A stretch of DNA of 64,000 nucleotides from CBDCYN01 sp965224205 (GCA_965224205.1 CBDCYN010000029.1:124001-188000), one strand, 5' to 3'; positions 1 through 9,820 are shown, counted from the first letter of the stretch. Program-made: numbers and translations. The notes: a model not told the origin generated them from the letters alone.

Positions 1-463
1 CTTGAAGAATGCCTTTAGCTAGGTCCTCACGGCCTTTCTCAGCTTTGACACCGACCAGGATCCCGCCTTTTTTCACCTCTTCCTCGAATAACTTGGCTTC
101 GTGTTCCGGTATCCCAAGCCCGATTAACCCGCCCACAAGACCGCCGGCGCCGCCACCCGCTGCCAGCCCCGCCGCTGCGGCGACCAACGGGCCGGTTGCA
201 AGCACCCCGACCCCGGGGATCGCTAACGTCCCCACCGCCGCCACCCCCGCCGCGATCGCCCCTAGCGTCCCGCCTAGCGTAGCGCCTGCGGCTACTCCTT
301 CTGGGGCTTTGGATTTCGCCACGACCGCGAAGTGTTCCCCGTGGTGAGATTCCGATACCAGCAGGCTGATGTCGTCTTGCGGAAAACCGTTTTCTACCAA
401 CCGATCGATCGCGACCCCAGCATCACGGTGAGTCTCAAAGATAGCCGTTACATTTTCTGACAT
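1..463 (-). CDS. General stress protein 17M/DUF1269-like protein, C-terminus cut by window edge
   Basis: Reading leftward from an ATG at 463 gives 154 codons that run off the left edge. The start (MSENVTAIFETHRDAGVAID) has a good ribosome site, AAGGAG, nine bases upstream. The N-terminal 45 residues resemble the 'heat-induced stress/YflT' fold, in which the sequence F..H..A..AI..L...GF....IS is typical. Residues about 55-105 are a very glycine- and alanine-rich hydrophobic stretch, as in membrane-associated DUF1269-type stress proteins. After that the sequence turns charged (EEEVKKGGILVGVKAEKG), again typical of the family. Function is not established; such proteins are usually linked to stress response. 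The gene stands alone here. The family call is by pattern only. Confidence 0.7.
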   Translation of the reverse strand, partial: MSENVTAIFETHRDAGVAIDRLVENGFPQDDISLLVSESHHGEHFAVVAKSKAPEGVAAGATLGGTLGAIAAGVAAVGTLAIPGVGVLATGPLVAAAAGLAAGGGAGGLVGGLIGLGIPEHEAKLFEEEVKKGGILVGVKAEKGREDLAKGILQ

Positions 464-1088
464 CGAGCATTACTCCTTGCCTGACGCTTAGGCGGTATGT
501 CACGTTCCACCAAAACGACAGAGTTAATCAAAGAACACACAAAATTGCTGTCACTTCGTTCGGGGGGGTTGATGATTGTGTCATCATGTCGCGGGGATAA
601 GTCCAATCTATTTACGTAATAGTTCGTCCGCGATCAGTACCGATGAGTTACAGCGACCGATAAAGCACACTCGTTACACCTACGCAAATACGATACCCAC
701 GACTTCGTGCGATCACGGGAAAGTGGTTTGATTGTCGGTAGGCAGTGTTCTCAGAATCACTTACAAATTTGATGATTGAAGAGTCCTCGACGTGGGCGGC
801 CCTGGTCTTGCGCTTTTTGCACAGACGGATGCAATTCATGCACACCCAGGCCGTTCTACCGGCACGGCTTTATCCACCGCTACGGGTTACACGCATCGTG
901 TATGTTCTTAACGCGACCCCGATCTCACCACCCTTCGTTAGTTAGACTCAGTAGCCGCCGACGTCGACTCGGTTCTAGAGCGTTTCCCGATTTCGTGTTC
1001 GACGTCAAGTGGTCGGGGTATTCCGAGAAACCCGCTGCCTCACAGTCGCGGCTTGCTGGGGGCGTCGTACACCATTTCAGGATACGCT
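464..1088. other. Intergenic stretch, no convincing gene; holds a TIR-bounded repeat
   Basis: No reading frame here has a plausible start, ribosome site and coding composition together. A 65-residue minus-strand frame at 648-845 cannot be excluded but has no support. The right-hand part (976-1091) is a short element with inverted ends, described separately. Confidence 0.5.
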
Positions 1089-1091
1089 CTA
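976..1091. repeat. 116-bp MITE-like element with TAGAGCG inverted ends
   Basis: The left end reads TAGAGCGTTTCCCGATTT. The right end, read on the minus strand, is TAGAGCGTATCCTGAAAT. The two match at 14 of 18 positions. Inside, at 1031-1057, is a copy of the dispersed GC-rich core (CTCACAGTCGCGGCTTGC form). Similar ends occur at 36591-36715 and 46635-46668. The size, inverted ends and lack of a coding frame suggest a non-autonomous mobile repeat. Confidence 0.65.
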
Positions 1092-2498
1092 AACATGAAG
1101 GGAATTGCTGATCTGATCCGCGGGCGCGTGGCGTAGCGTTCGGACAGCCTGCTCGTAGCGTTGGGAGATATCGTCGCGGTCTTCTTGAACGGGGACCGTC
1201 GCCATGGCGTCACGGTGGATCATATCCGCCTGCCGGCGTAGAGCCGCGTGCTGCGGGTCGGTGCGGGATTGACTCGCGATTATCGTAATCACCTCCAGCA
1301 ACCGGATCACCACCGACGGATGGGTGCGCCCGGCCTGGCGGATTTGATTAAACACGGAGTTGACGATCCCGGCGAAATCGGAGGTGACCAGGATCACCCG
1401 CGGCTGCCCCTGGTCATCGCTCAGCACCGGGCCCCTCATCCGGCGCTGACTGAGTCGGGTCAACGCCGCTCCCAAGCGATCGATACACGAATGAGCCGTG
1501 AAGGGGTCGTTGATCCCCGGTGACAACGCCCGCAACGCCACCTCCACCAATTGGTGCACGGCGAATTCCACGTCTTGGGTGTCTGTTCTTCGGTCCCCCA
1601 AGACGATGGCGTTACGGACGTTCTCTATAACCTCGTCCGGTAGATCACGGTCAGGGTAGATCCGTGCAAGCCGGAAACCAGGAACGACAAAATAGCCGGC
1701 ACGGCAATGGAGTTGGAAAACCATCTGGTGCTCGTGGGCCACTGACAACAGGTGCTCTTCATCGATCGCCTGAACATACCCCTCGGTGTTGGAACACACG
1801 TCTCGTCCTTCGGTCTTGAGCCGTTGGGCTACCTGCCCATCGAGATGATCCTGCGATCGCGCATCAGCTGAGTCGATAGAGTCGGGGTAGAACCGGTCGA
1901 TCGCTTGACCCAGCGCTGCGCTGACCCGGGTGATCACGTTGGGGGCCTGGATCGACTCGGCCACGTGGTGGATGAAATAGATCAGCGTCCCGAGGCTGAT
2001 GATCACCAGAATCAGCGAGGTGAACACCGACACGTGGGGCACCGAAGCGTGCTCGTGGGCTTGCTTGACCTGTTGCAGCGCCAGCAGGCTATAAAGGAAG
2101 GTGGAGATGAACACACCCAGGACGATCTGCGTGCCGCGGTCACGCATGAAGTTACGCAGCACGCGGGGCCCGAACTGCCCCGCCGCTAGGGTCAACGACA
2201 CGATCGTAACCGAGAAGACGACACTGAAGACCGAGATGATCGACCCGATGATCGTGGTCAGCAGTGCGCTGACGCTCTGCGGGTCCCCGGCGAACAGCCA
2301 ACCCAGCATCCCCGTGCGTTTGATCGTCACCCATTGATCGAGGCTCAGCGTCACCAGCGACAAAACAAGCGTCGCCATGGCCATGATCGTGGGGACAAAC
2401 CAGAAGCTGGTTTTAAGGTTGTCCCAGGTCTGCAACAACCGCGCCCGGCTTGATGACCACAGATCAACGGCTTTCTTGACGGGATAAAATAGCGGCAA
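1089..2498 (-). CDS. DUF2254 family membrane protein
   Basis: A 469-residue protein matching DUF2254, an uncharacterised bacterial inner-membrane family. Four membrane segments are visible in the N-terminal half: about residues 31-53, 82-108, 124-142 and 157-180. A long soluble C-terminal half follows. The region between TM2 and TM3 (LAAGQFGPRVLRNFMRD) is the most conserved-looking part, and SPGINDPFTAHSCIDRL in the soluble part is also characteristic of the family. The start appears to be a TTG preceded by GGAGG nine bases upstream. Length agrees with family members of 420-480 residues. Function is unknown. The stop lies inside the right end of the adjacent repeat element. Confidence 0.85.
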   Translation of the reverse strand: MPLFYPVKKAVDLWSSSRARLLQTWDNLKTSFWFVPTIMAMATLVLSLVTLSLDQWVTIKRTGMLGWLFAGDPQSVSALLTTIIGSIISVFSVVFSVTIVSLTLAAGQFGPRVLRNFMRDRGTQIVLGVFISTFLYSLLALQQVKQAHEHASVPHVSVFTSLILVIISLGTLIYFIHHVAESIQAPNVITRVSAALGQAIDRFYPDSIDSADARSQDHLDGQVAQRLKTEGRDVCSNTEGYVQAIDEEHLLSVAHEHQMVFQLHCRAGYFVVPGFRLARIYPDRDLPDEVIENVRNAIVLGDRRTDTQDVEFAVHQLVEVALRALSPGINDPFTAHSCIDRLGAALTRLSQRRMRGPVLSDDQGQPRVILVTSDFAGIVNSVFNQIRQAGRTHPSVVIRLLEVITIIASQSRTDPQHAALRRQADMIHRDAMATVPVQEDRDDISQRYEQAVRTLRHAPADQISNSLHV

Positions 2499-2600
2499 TG
2501 GCGTCGCCTCCGAGTCGCCATGACAGTATTAACGGTTCTACGGTATCCCGTGGGCCGCGACTTGGCGCACCGTCAGTCCAGGGCCTTTGACCAGCTCGGG

Positions 2601-3125
2601 TCAATCGTCGTTTTTAAGCGGTGTGTTGCACCGGATGATGCTGCTTTGGATCTCGATTTCCAAGGTGTTGGTTCCCCACTTCCATTTGTCTTTATCCAGG
2701 GGCAGGATGCGTCGACGCGGGTCCGAATCCCCCGGTTGGTCCTGCTCGATCCCGGGCAGATTAACGATCACGTAGAGCCACTGAGCGCCCTTCGCGGTCC
2801 ATTCTTTCCAGATGGCGTGGCCCTTCTCTAAGGTTTTGGGTCCCAGGTCGTCGTTCTTGAACGTCATCGTGTACCGGTCGGCGTCGCTGCGCAGCCGGTC
2901 GTTGGGGCTAAAGTACTTGCTGATCGGGTGCTGATCCCACGCGGATTTTTCGCTGTCGTTGACCCCGACCAGGTCGACCTCCAACGAAGGGATCGTGCCC
3001 TGCCCCTGCGGCCGCCAGCTGCTCTCATCGATCGACACCACCACGTGATACGCCGGCGAACAGCCGACCAAGACCAGGAACCCGAGGGTGAGCCACACCG
3101 CTGCTGCTCGAGACCGCCATTTCAT
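2601..3125 (-). CDS. Putative lipoprotein of unknown function
   Basis: A 174-residue protein with a signal sequence ending in a lipobox (FLVLVGC, Cys about residue 22), so it is probably lipidated and anchored to a membrane after export. The mature part is rich in Ser, Asp, Lys and Trp and has no motif I can name with confidence. The opening of the mature region (YHVVVSIDESSWRPQG) and predicted beta strands would suit a small beta-sandwich, as in type VI secretion TssJ lipoproteins, but this is only a guess. It lies 178 bases downstream of the 670-residue gene at 3304-5316 on the same strand, and the two may be functionally linked. Confidence 0.7.
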   Translation of the reverse strand: MKWRSRAAAVWLTLGFLVLVGCSPAYHVVVSIDESSWRPQGQGTIPSLEVDLVGVNDSEKSAWDQHPISKYFSPNDRLRSDADRYTMTFKNDDLGPKTLEKGHAIWKEWTAKGAQWLYVIVNLPGIEQDQPGDSDPRRRILPLDKDKWKWGTNTLEIEIQSSIIRCNTPLKNDD

Positions 3126-3303
3126 CGATTGCTCCTTGTGTACCGATTATTCATGATAACAGCCCTATCAAACCCCTTGATCGCGGGTCGTGACGTGCGG
3201 GCCGACGCGTGCTGCATCAGCGTGCTTCGACATACCCGACGAGCACCCGACCCATCCCGCCCCAGAAAACCGCTCGGCACGCATCCGTCACTCGACCGAT
3301 GCT

Positions 3304-5316
3304 CTATGGGGCCGAAGCCGCCACCCCGCTATCGGCCCCTTGTTCCATGCCCGTCCGGTACCTGCGGATGGCGGCGTGGATCTCTCGGTTAAATCGCCAG
3401 TCGATCACGATCAGGCTATGGGTGCGCACCAACAGTTGATCCATCGCTCGAAGCGGCTCGTCGAATACCTTGTGGATCCCGCCGGGCTGAGCGTCCCCGT
3501 AATCACCGGCCCAGCTCTCGGGCACGGCCCCGGGCAGCATCCTCAAGATCGTCGCCAAGGTCTCCCACCACAGCTCAATCGGGATCAAGTCGAAGGCCTC
3601 GTTAGGCGTGATCTCTTTGTGAAGCAGGCGGTGAGGCCCTAGTGATTCCTGCCAGCGACGGTCCGACTCAAACACCGCCCGCACCCGCTGGGGCAGGTCG
3701 AGCGGTTCGCCGTCACCGCCGACGACCTGCCTGGCCAGGCTCAACACCTCATCGAAAGCCACGGACAGCTTCGTCTGATGATTCACCAACAGCGTCCTCG
3801 TCGCCAGCACGGCCAGGGCGTACAGATCAAACGGTGAACTCAATAGAGGCACCACCTCAAACCAGACATCCTGGATCGGCACCCCCTCCGCCGCTTTGAT
3901 GTCTTCAAGCGATACCCCTGCCAATCTCTGGCTAACGGTCCTGAACCGCCATTCTCCCGTCGCCATCGCGGTGTCCTGCTCGACGCGGGCGTAGAGGTCG
4001 ACTTTGCTCGATTTGAGGTTCGCCCGCATCCACACCAGGTCGTACCGGGCCGGGCAGATCCGTTCCTGGGTCGTAAACGTCCCCTCGATGATCCTCTGGC
4101 CCCCCGACGTGTCGTGGACCTGTCGGATCCGGATCGAGCCCCGCCCCTCGACCGGCTGACCCGCCGACGCCGGGCGATAGATCGAGGCCTCGACCGCACC
4201 GCCGGGCAGGTAATACTCCGCGTCGCTGCTCTGGATCGGTAACGCGATCGCGTCCCCCGGATCCGTCAGGGCTGCCGACGCCGTCCACAAGACCGGCACC
4301 GCTCGGCCCGCCTGCCCGAGGCGGATCTGGAAACTATGGGGGGCTAGGTTCAGCACCGGTTTCTGGGTATTCAAAACCACCGACCGCACCGACGCGATCG
4401 CGTCCGAGACCAGCCGCAGCTTCAGGTGGAACGCCTCGATCAGCCGCCCCCACTGGCCGTGGCGGCCCAGGAACAACCGGCCGTGGCTGCTCAGCGGCGA
4501 TTCGTACTCCGTGGCCAGCTCGGTCGCCAGTTCCCCGATCGGCACCACGGACCGGCCGTGATTCACGCCCTCCCACGTGTCACCGCCCAGCACATCGACG
4601 AACGTCTCATACCCGATCGGGCTAAACGGGCGGACCATCATCAGCCCCGCTCCGGGGTTGAACGGTACCAGCCGTTTGCCCCGCCCGATCAGCTGGCTCA
4701 TCGGCAGGATCGACTCATTCGTCGGGGCCCCAGCCGTGACGGCCACGAACGGGGAGTCGTCGCCGAGTTCACGGATGTAAAGGTACCGGTGCAGCGACGT
4801 GGCGTAAATCGGCAGGCCCTTATCGCGGAGCAGCTGATCGTCTTGGCACAACGCCCACCGGCACCCGGAGTCCGGGTCCTGCGGGTGGACCGCTTCGGGG
4901 CCGCTTAACTCGATGAAGATCGGTGCCGGGTGCTGGTCCTCCCACCCGGTGTGGATCAGCGGGGCTTGGCTGGCCTCGTCGAACGCCCGCGAATGGGCCG
5001 CCCAACGGCGGTCGAGCACCTCATTGGTTAGGTTCTCGACATAGGCGGGCACCGCGTTGCTTAGCCCGTCGAGGTCCTGGACCCACAGCTCCACCCACTC
5101 GTGGACCCGCCCTTGAGCGTCACTGATACCACCAAGATAAACCCTCGCGTCGATGGTATCGCGTAGCACAACAAAGTGCCCCGCGACCGGGTCGGGCTCG
5201 CTACGCACGATCACACACAGCTGAACCGGCGAGCTGCTGGCATCAACGCTGATCGGGACCGCGTGATATCCCGCCGCCAGCTTCCCAGGGGTATCCGCAG
5301 CCGTCACGGTGGACAT
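3304..5316 (-). CDS. Large conserved hypothetical protein, soluble, unknown function
   Basis: A 670-residue protein without signal peptide or membrane segment. I do not recognise the family. The first 130 residues look beta-rich. Residues about 180-290 are globular, with many Gly, Pro and aromatic residues. The C-terminal 150 residues look helical and end in Trp- and Arg-rich helices (VIDWRFNREIHAAIRRYR). Composition matches the rest of the chromosome, and the protein occupies a single uninterrupted frame. It is followed on the same strand by the lipoprotein at 2601-3125. A soluble plus lipoprotein pair might belong to an envelope or secretion apparatus, possibly the one served by the VgrG module at 53.7 kb, but nothing in the sequence proves that. 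Confidence 0.75.
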   Translation of the reverse strand: MSTVTAADTPGKLAAGYHAVPISVDASSSPVQLCVIVRSEPDPVAGHFVVLRDTIDARVYLGGISDAQGRVHEWVELWVQDLDGLSNAVPAYVENLTNEVLDRRWAAHSRAFDEASQAPLIHTGWEDQHPAPIFIELSGPEAVHPQDPDSGCRWALCQDDQLLRDKGLPIYATSLHRYLYIRELGDDSPFVAVTAGAPTNESILPMSQLIGRGKRLVPFNPGAGLMMVRPFSPIGYETFVDVLGGDTWEGVNHGRSVVPIGELATELATEYESPLSSHGRLFLGRHGQWGRLIEAFHLKLRLVSDAIASVRSVVLNTQKPVLNLAPHSFQIRLGQAGRAVPVLWTASAALTDPGDAIALPIQSSDAEYYLPGGAVEASIYRPASAGQPVEGRGSIRIRQVHDTSGGQRIIEGTFTTQERICPARYDLVWMRANLKSSKVDLYARVEQDTAMATGEWRFRTVSQRLAGVSLEDIKAAEGVPIQDVWFEVVPLLSSPFDLYALAVLATRTLLVNHQTKLSVAFDEVLSLARQVVGGDGEPLDLPQRVRAVFESDRRWQESLGPHRLLHKEITPNEAFDLIPIELWWETLATILRMLPGAVPESWAGDYGDAQPGGIHKVFDEPLRAMDQLLVRTHSLIVIDWRFNREIHAAIRRYRTGMEQGADSGVAASAP

Positions 5317-5803
5317 ATCATCTCACCAAGTTTGAAACAGAGTCGCGTAGCGTTAGACCTTGTAGCGTTAGACCTAGATCCAACCGTGAGTGTCCGTGAG
5401 ATCGTCGGTATCATACACCACGGTCCCTAATCGCTACTAACCGTATCTGGTGTTATACCATCCTATTGCGGTCAGTGTAGTCAATGGGTGATCCAAGTCA
5501 AAAATATTCAATTTTTATCGGCAAAGCCGACGGATCGTCCAAGTGGGTGGCGGTAGATCGCTAGGCGACATCGTCGATGCGCACGCCCCAGTCACTGCAC
5601 GTATTCTGGCGGGGAACCCACAAACTTGACCGACACCCCGCACCAGCGTCATGGTTGATGAATCTTCTTGGATCGCTAGAGACGGGTTGTTTGTCTAAGT
5701 ATCCCGATCTGTCCGATAAGAAGAAGACGCACCCACAGCACCCGATCCAACGGCGATTCGCAGCCGTAAGATCCACCAACGGGGCTGAGCCAAGGAGTCG
5801 TGG
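5317..5803. other. Divergent intergenic region with a short tandem repeat
   Basis: Lies between a minus-strand gene (start 5316) and a plus-strand gene (start 5804), so it should carry two promoters. The 14-mer GTAGCGTTAGACCT occurs twice in direct orientation at 5347-5360 and 5362-5375. An AT-rich patch near 5490-5520 is followed by a small hairpin (TCGGC, loop AAA, GCCGA). No promoter is clear enough to name. Confidence 0.4.
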
Positions 5804-6439
5804 ATGACGCGTGGTTTCATATGGCTGGTCATCACCACCGCGGTACTGACCGCGGGGACGCTGATGTACCAGTCCGCCCATTCCCGGATCACCACCCAGA
5901 TCTACCGCGATCGCCTCCAGGCCCTGGATCACGACTATCAGCAGCTCCGCCGCACGTACAACGAAGCCGTCCGCAAGACCGCCGCCACCGAGCTGATCGT
6001 CCAAGGCGATCAGCTCACGGTCGTGATCCGCACCGCGGAGGGCGTCTTGGAGCGGATCCCCACCCCGTTCGATCCCACCCGGGAGATCTACGTCGACTAC
6101 GTGGTGGCCGACGGTCGGCTGTGGATCCGCAGGGTCTTTGATGCCCAAACCCCACCCGGCCGTGGCCTGGTGATCGGCCCGCTCCACGACGCGTTCGATT
6201 GGTCAAAGCAGCCCCGGGCCTATGGGAAAGCCGTCTACCGCGCCTTGACGGATGGCCGCTGGGTCATCACCGTCACCGGTGACGGCTCGCTCGGCTTGGC
6301 GAAGATCGGTCATGACACCACGGTCGACCTGATCCAGTCTCCAGTCGTACGCGATTACGAACGCATCGAAAAGGACATCGGCGACCGGATCGATCAGATC
6401 AGCTTAGGCGAGGTGATCCGGCACATGCTCCCGTGGTGA
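5804..6439 (+). CDS. Membrane-anchored hypothetical protein with coiled coil
   Basis: A 211-residue protein starting at an ATG with AAGGAG about eight bases upstream. Residues 4-22 (FIWLVITTAVLTAGTLMYQ) form one N-terminal membrane anchor. They are followed by a heptad-like helical segment at about 28-65, rich in Leu, Gln and Arg. The remainder is a compact beta-rich region containing IPTPFDPTREIYVDYVVADG and ITVTGDGSLGLAKIG. The organisation suggests a periplasmic protein tethered to the inner membrane. I recognise no family and offer no function. It stands alone, followed by a gap of 537 bases. Confidence 0.75.
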   Translation: MTRGFIWLVITTAVLTAGTLMYQSAHSRITTQIYRDRLQALDHDYQQLRRTYNEAVRKTAATELIVQGDQLTVVIRTAEGVLERIPTPFDPTREIYVDYVVADGRLWIRRVFDAQTPPGRGLVIGPLHDAFDWSKQPRAYGKAVYRALTDGRWVITVTGDGSLGLAKIGHDTTVDLIQSPVVRDYERIEKDIGDRIDQISLGEVIRHMLPW

Positions 6440-6976
6440 CCCCGGGTCGTTCCAGGACCAACCCGCCGCAACCCGGACGACCCGGAGGACCCGCTTAATC
6501 ACCCCCCGTTTGTCCGTTCCATGCCGTATCTTCAATCCGGGACGATCCGACATAACATTAGGGCAGTCCCACCAAGCCCAGCGTCAACCTTGAAATGGAC
6601 TATTGGCAACCCGGAAGAACGGTTCTAGAGGACTAAAATAACCAGGGGGTCCTGTAGACGTTAAAGATGAAGAGGACATCCGGCTTCCCAATCCTTACCG
6701 ATGCAGGCGACGTGCAAAAACAAACAGGACGAGGTGCCCCGTACAGCCTTGCCGCGTACAACATCCATACCCCCAGTTCATCCGGGAAGGGGATCTACCC
6801 CTGCCGGATCAAAATACGGCAGGTTCCATGTACGCGGCAAGGAAATCTTCGGGGTCAACGACATCCCCGACGCGGTACTTTGATACGCGGTGCGTATATA
6901 CTCTACGGCCTTGGAACCGGCTGCTTGCCCGCACTAGAATCGATCAGGAACAAACACCCCGAGATAGAGACCGAAC
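6440..6976. other. Intergenic stretch upstream of ctpA, no convincing gene
   Basis: An overlapping frame at 6667-7014 (115 residues) would run into ctpA, and its Ser-, Pro- and Gly-rich translation lacks a ribosome site, so I do not count it. The segment is likely 5' leader and promoter of ctpA, but no consensus promoter is evident. Confidence 0.4.
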
Positions 6977-8737
6977 ATGAAGAAAAACCTCCTCACGACC
7001 CTGGTCCTGCTTAATCTTGTGGTCGTCCTGCTGGTCAGCGTCCAGGCGGGTCTGGCCAGACGGGCCAGCAGCGTGTTCGAAGAAATCGATCTGCTGGTCG
7101 ATGTCCGACATGAGATCCTCGAAAGCTACGTCGAGCAGCCCGACCACGAGCAGATGGTCGAAGCCGCCGTGCGGGCGATGGTCGACGCCCTCGACGACCG
7201 GTACACCGTGTTCCTCTCACCCGATGAGCTCGAGCCGTTTGATAAGCAGATCCGCGGGTCGTTCTCCGGGATCGGGGCCGAGATCGATATCTATGAAGAC
7301 CGGCTGCGGATCGTTTCGCCCCTAGAGGAATCCCCGGCGTGGGAGGCGGGCGTCATGGCCGGGGACATCGTCTTGGAGATCGAGGGCGAGTCCACCGAGG
7401 GCATCAAGATCACCGAAGCGGTCAACAAACTCACCGGGCCCGAGGGCACGCAGGTGACGATCAAGGTCCGCCACGACTCGGGCGAAAAGCAGGTCATCAC
7501 GATCACGCGCGCACGCATCAACGTGCGCACGGTCAAAGGCCTCAAGCGGGCCAGCGACCACCACTGGGACTTCATGTTCAACCAGGACCAGAAGATCGGG
7601 TACATCCGGGTCACGCAGTTCACGACCAGCACGGCCGAGGACGTCCGCATGGCCCTGGATCAGCTGATCGAGGATGGGGTGCGGGGGCTGATTCTCGACC
7701 TGCGGTTCAACCCAGGGGGGCTGCTCGAATCAGCGGTGGCGGTGTCGGATATGTTCCTCGATGGAGGCAAGCGGATCGTCTCGATCAAGGGCCGATCGGT
7801 CCCGGAGCGCGTCGAGATGTCGACCGGTGACAGCACGATCGCCCCGATCCCGGTGGTGGTCCTGGCCAACGAAGCCAGCGCCTCGGCTTCGGAGATCGTC
7901 ACCGGGGCGTTGTCGGACAACGGGCGGGCGAAGTTTGTCGGGGCCCGCACCTTCGGCAAGGGTAGCGTCCAGCAGGTCAAGATGCTCGAAAACGGCATGG
8001 GGGCCCTGAAGATCACCAACGCGTACTACTACCTGCCCAACGGCCGCAACATCCATCGCCGCAAAGACAGCGAGGTCTGGGGCGTCGACCCGGATGAGGG
8101 GTTCTACGTCGCCATGACCCCCGAGCAGGTCAAAAAGATGATCGAGGTCCGCCGCGAGAGCGATATCCTCCGCGCCCGAGAAGCCAACGACGAACCGATC
8201 AACCTTACTGCTGAGTGGATCGAGACCGAACTGGCCGACCCCCAACTGGCCGCGGGGCTGCGGGCGTTGGAGGGGAAGCTGACCGATGGCGACTGGCCGG
8301 TCGTCGGGCAGGGCGGCACGGAGGAGCTGGTGCGACGCGGCAAACGAGAGAGCCTGGTCCGCCAACGCGATCTGATTGAAGAACGGCTTGAAGAGATCAG
8401 AGAAGAGCTCACCAAGCTCGATGAAGAAACGGGATCTGCGGGCCCCGTCGCGGTCGACCAGGACGAACCCACGGAGATGGACACGGACATCTCCGAGGTT
8501 CAAGACGAGGTCGTCGGCGATCCTTTGTCTCCAACGGTGGTCCCTGCTGAAGATCTTGACGCGCCTGGTCCGTCCCGGGCACCCGTTAGCGATCCTCCTC
8601 TCGACGACACCCCAGCACCCCAGACCCACCCCGATGACGCGCCCCCGGATGCGCCTCAGGGTGCGCCGCAGCAACCAGAAGCACCCGACCCGGACCTCGT
8701 CCCTGCCGGCGCGGGGGCGGAAGAAGACCAGCCGTGA
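6977..8737 (+). CDS. ctpA: S41 family C-terminal processing protease (CtpA-like)
   Basis: A 586-residue periplasmic serine protease that trims the C-termini of exported proteins. Residues 5-24 form an uncleaved or cleaved signal/anchor. Residues about 30-90 are the N-terminal helical region (DALDDRYTVFLSPDE). A PDZ domain spans about 93-180. The S41 core covers about 200-385, with the serine nucleophile in NEASASASEI (about residues 298-307) and the lysine general base in FGKGS (K328), so it should be active. Beyond residue about 400 is a non-standard extension: a charged coiled-coil-like part (RQRDLIEERLEEIREEL) and a Pro-, Asp- and Ala-rich tail of about 100 residues, probably disordered. 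The TGA stop overlaps the GTG start of tsaD (GTGA), so the two genes are translationally coupled. Confidence 0.9.
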   Translation: MKKNLLTTLVLLNLVVVLLVSVQAGLARRASSVFEEIDLLVDVRHEILESYVEQPDHEQMVEAAVRAMVDALDDRYTVFLSPDELEPFDKQIRGSFSGIGAEIDIYEDRLRIVSPLEESPAWEAGVMAGDIVLEIEGESTEGIKITEAVNKLTGPEGTQVTIKVRHDSGEKQVITITRARINVRTVKGLKRASDHHWDFMFNQDQKIGYIRVTQFTTSTAEDVRMALDQLIEDGVRGLILDLRFNPGGLLESAVAVSDMFLDGGKRIVSIKGRSVPERVEMSTGDSTIAPIPVVVLANEASASASEIVTGALSDNGRAKFVGARTFGKGSVQQVKMLENGMGALKITNAYYYLPNGRNIHRRKDSEVWGVDPDEGFYVAMTPEQVKKMIEVRRESDILRAREANDEPINLTAEWIETELADPQLAAGLRALEGKLTDGDWPVVGQGGTEELVRRGKRESLVRQRDLIEERLEEIREELTKLDEETGSAGPVAVDQDEPTEMDTDISEVQDEVVGDPLSPTVVPAEDLDAPGPSRAPVSDPPLDDTPAPQTHPDDAPPDAPQGAPQQPEAPDPDLVPAGAGAEEDQP

Positions 8738-9820
8738 TCACGACGGTCCTGGGGATCGAAACCAGCTGCGACGAGACCGCCGCAGCGGTCGTTGAAGACG
8801 GCCGGTGGGTGGGTTCGAACGTCATCGCCTCGCAACACGACCTGCACCGCCGTTACCAGGGCGTCGTGCCCGAGATCGCTAGCCGCGCCCACCTCGAACG
8901 GATCCTGCCCGTGATCGACGAGGCGTTGGAGGCCGCCGGCGTGACCCTCGACGACGTCGACGCGGTCGCGGTCGGGAACCGGCCGGGGTTGATCGGGTCG
9001 CTTATGGTCGGCGTCAGCGTCGCCAAGTCGATGGTGTGGTCGATGGGCAAGCCGTTGATCGGGGTCAACCATATCCAGGCTCACCTTTACGCGGGGTCAT
9101 TAAGCGATCGGGAAGTTGGACCGGAGAGTCAACCCCCACCTTCATACCCAGCGGTGGGAATGGTCGTATCGGGCGGGCATACGAGCCTGTTCGACGTGCG
9201 GTCCCCAACCGACGTTCGTGTGCTGGGCAAGACGATCGACGACGCCGCTGGTGAGGCGTACGACAAAGCCGCGGTGATCCTCGGGCTGCCCTACCCGGGG
9301 GGACCGAACCTGGATAAGCTCGCCCAGCGTGGTGATCCTTCCAAACACGACCTGCCGCGTTCCCTGTTGGGCAAAGACAGCCTCGACTTTTCGTTTAGTG
9401 GTTTAAAAACCGCGTTGCTATACACGGTCCGCGGCAAACCCCAGGGTCGGGGCGCCGAAGCGCGGTTCGAGCGGTCGTCGGAAGATCTCACCGAAGCAGA
9501 GAAAGCCGACCTGGCGGCATCATTCCAAGCCGCGGTCGTGGACGCGTTGATCGTGAAGCTCGAGAGGACGATCGACCGGTACACGGATCAGGACAACCGG
9601 CCGCACTGTGTGCTGATGGGCGGCGGGGTGTGCGCGAATTCCTTGTTACGAGAACGGGGTGATCGAGCTGGGGCAACGGCGTGGCGTTGACGTGCGCGTG
9701 CCCCCGTTGCGGCTTTGCCTGGACAACGCGGCGATGATCGCGGGCCTGGCGTACCACGATTGGAAGCGGCAGCGGTTCGACGGCTTAGATTTGCCCGCCG
9801 TGGCGACGACGATGCGGTAG
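8734..9820 (+). pseudogene. tsaD: tRNA N6-adenosine threonylcarbamoyltransferase, frameshifted near C-terminus
   Basis: TsaD catalyses the last step of t6A modification at position 37 of ANN-decoding tRNAs. The N-terminal ASKHA fold is clear: LGIETSCDETAAA, the metal-binding histidines in NHIQAHLYAG (H113, H117), and VSGGHTSL. The intact frame ends early at 9690 in an unrelated tail (GDRAGATAWR). The missing C-terminus continues in the +1 frame from about 9656 to a TAG at 9818-9820: GQRRGVDVRVPP, then CLDNAAMIAGLAYHDW, which holds the conserved Asp of the active site. Removing one G from the GGGG run at 9656-9659 restores LLRERVIELGQRRGVDV, a perfect family match. This may be a sequencing error in an essential gene or a real mutation. 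The gene overlaps ctpA by four bases. Confidence 0.85.

Noticed and set aside
9..347. Plus-strand Pro/Ala-rich frame at the left edge
   Set aside because: It is the reverse of the truncated stress protein gene, which has a proper start and ribosome site on the minus strand.
6667..7014. Possible small gene before ctpA
   Set aside because: Overlaps the ctpA start in another frame, no ribosome site, and no recognisable sequence.
7730..8674. Minus-strand frame of 314 codons inside ctpA
   Set aside because: Antisense shadow of a confirmed S41 protease; composition is typical of a shadow frame.
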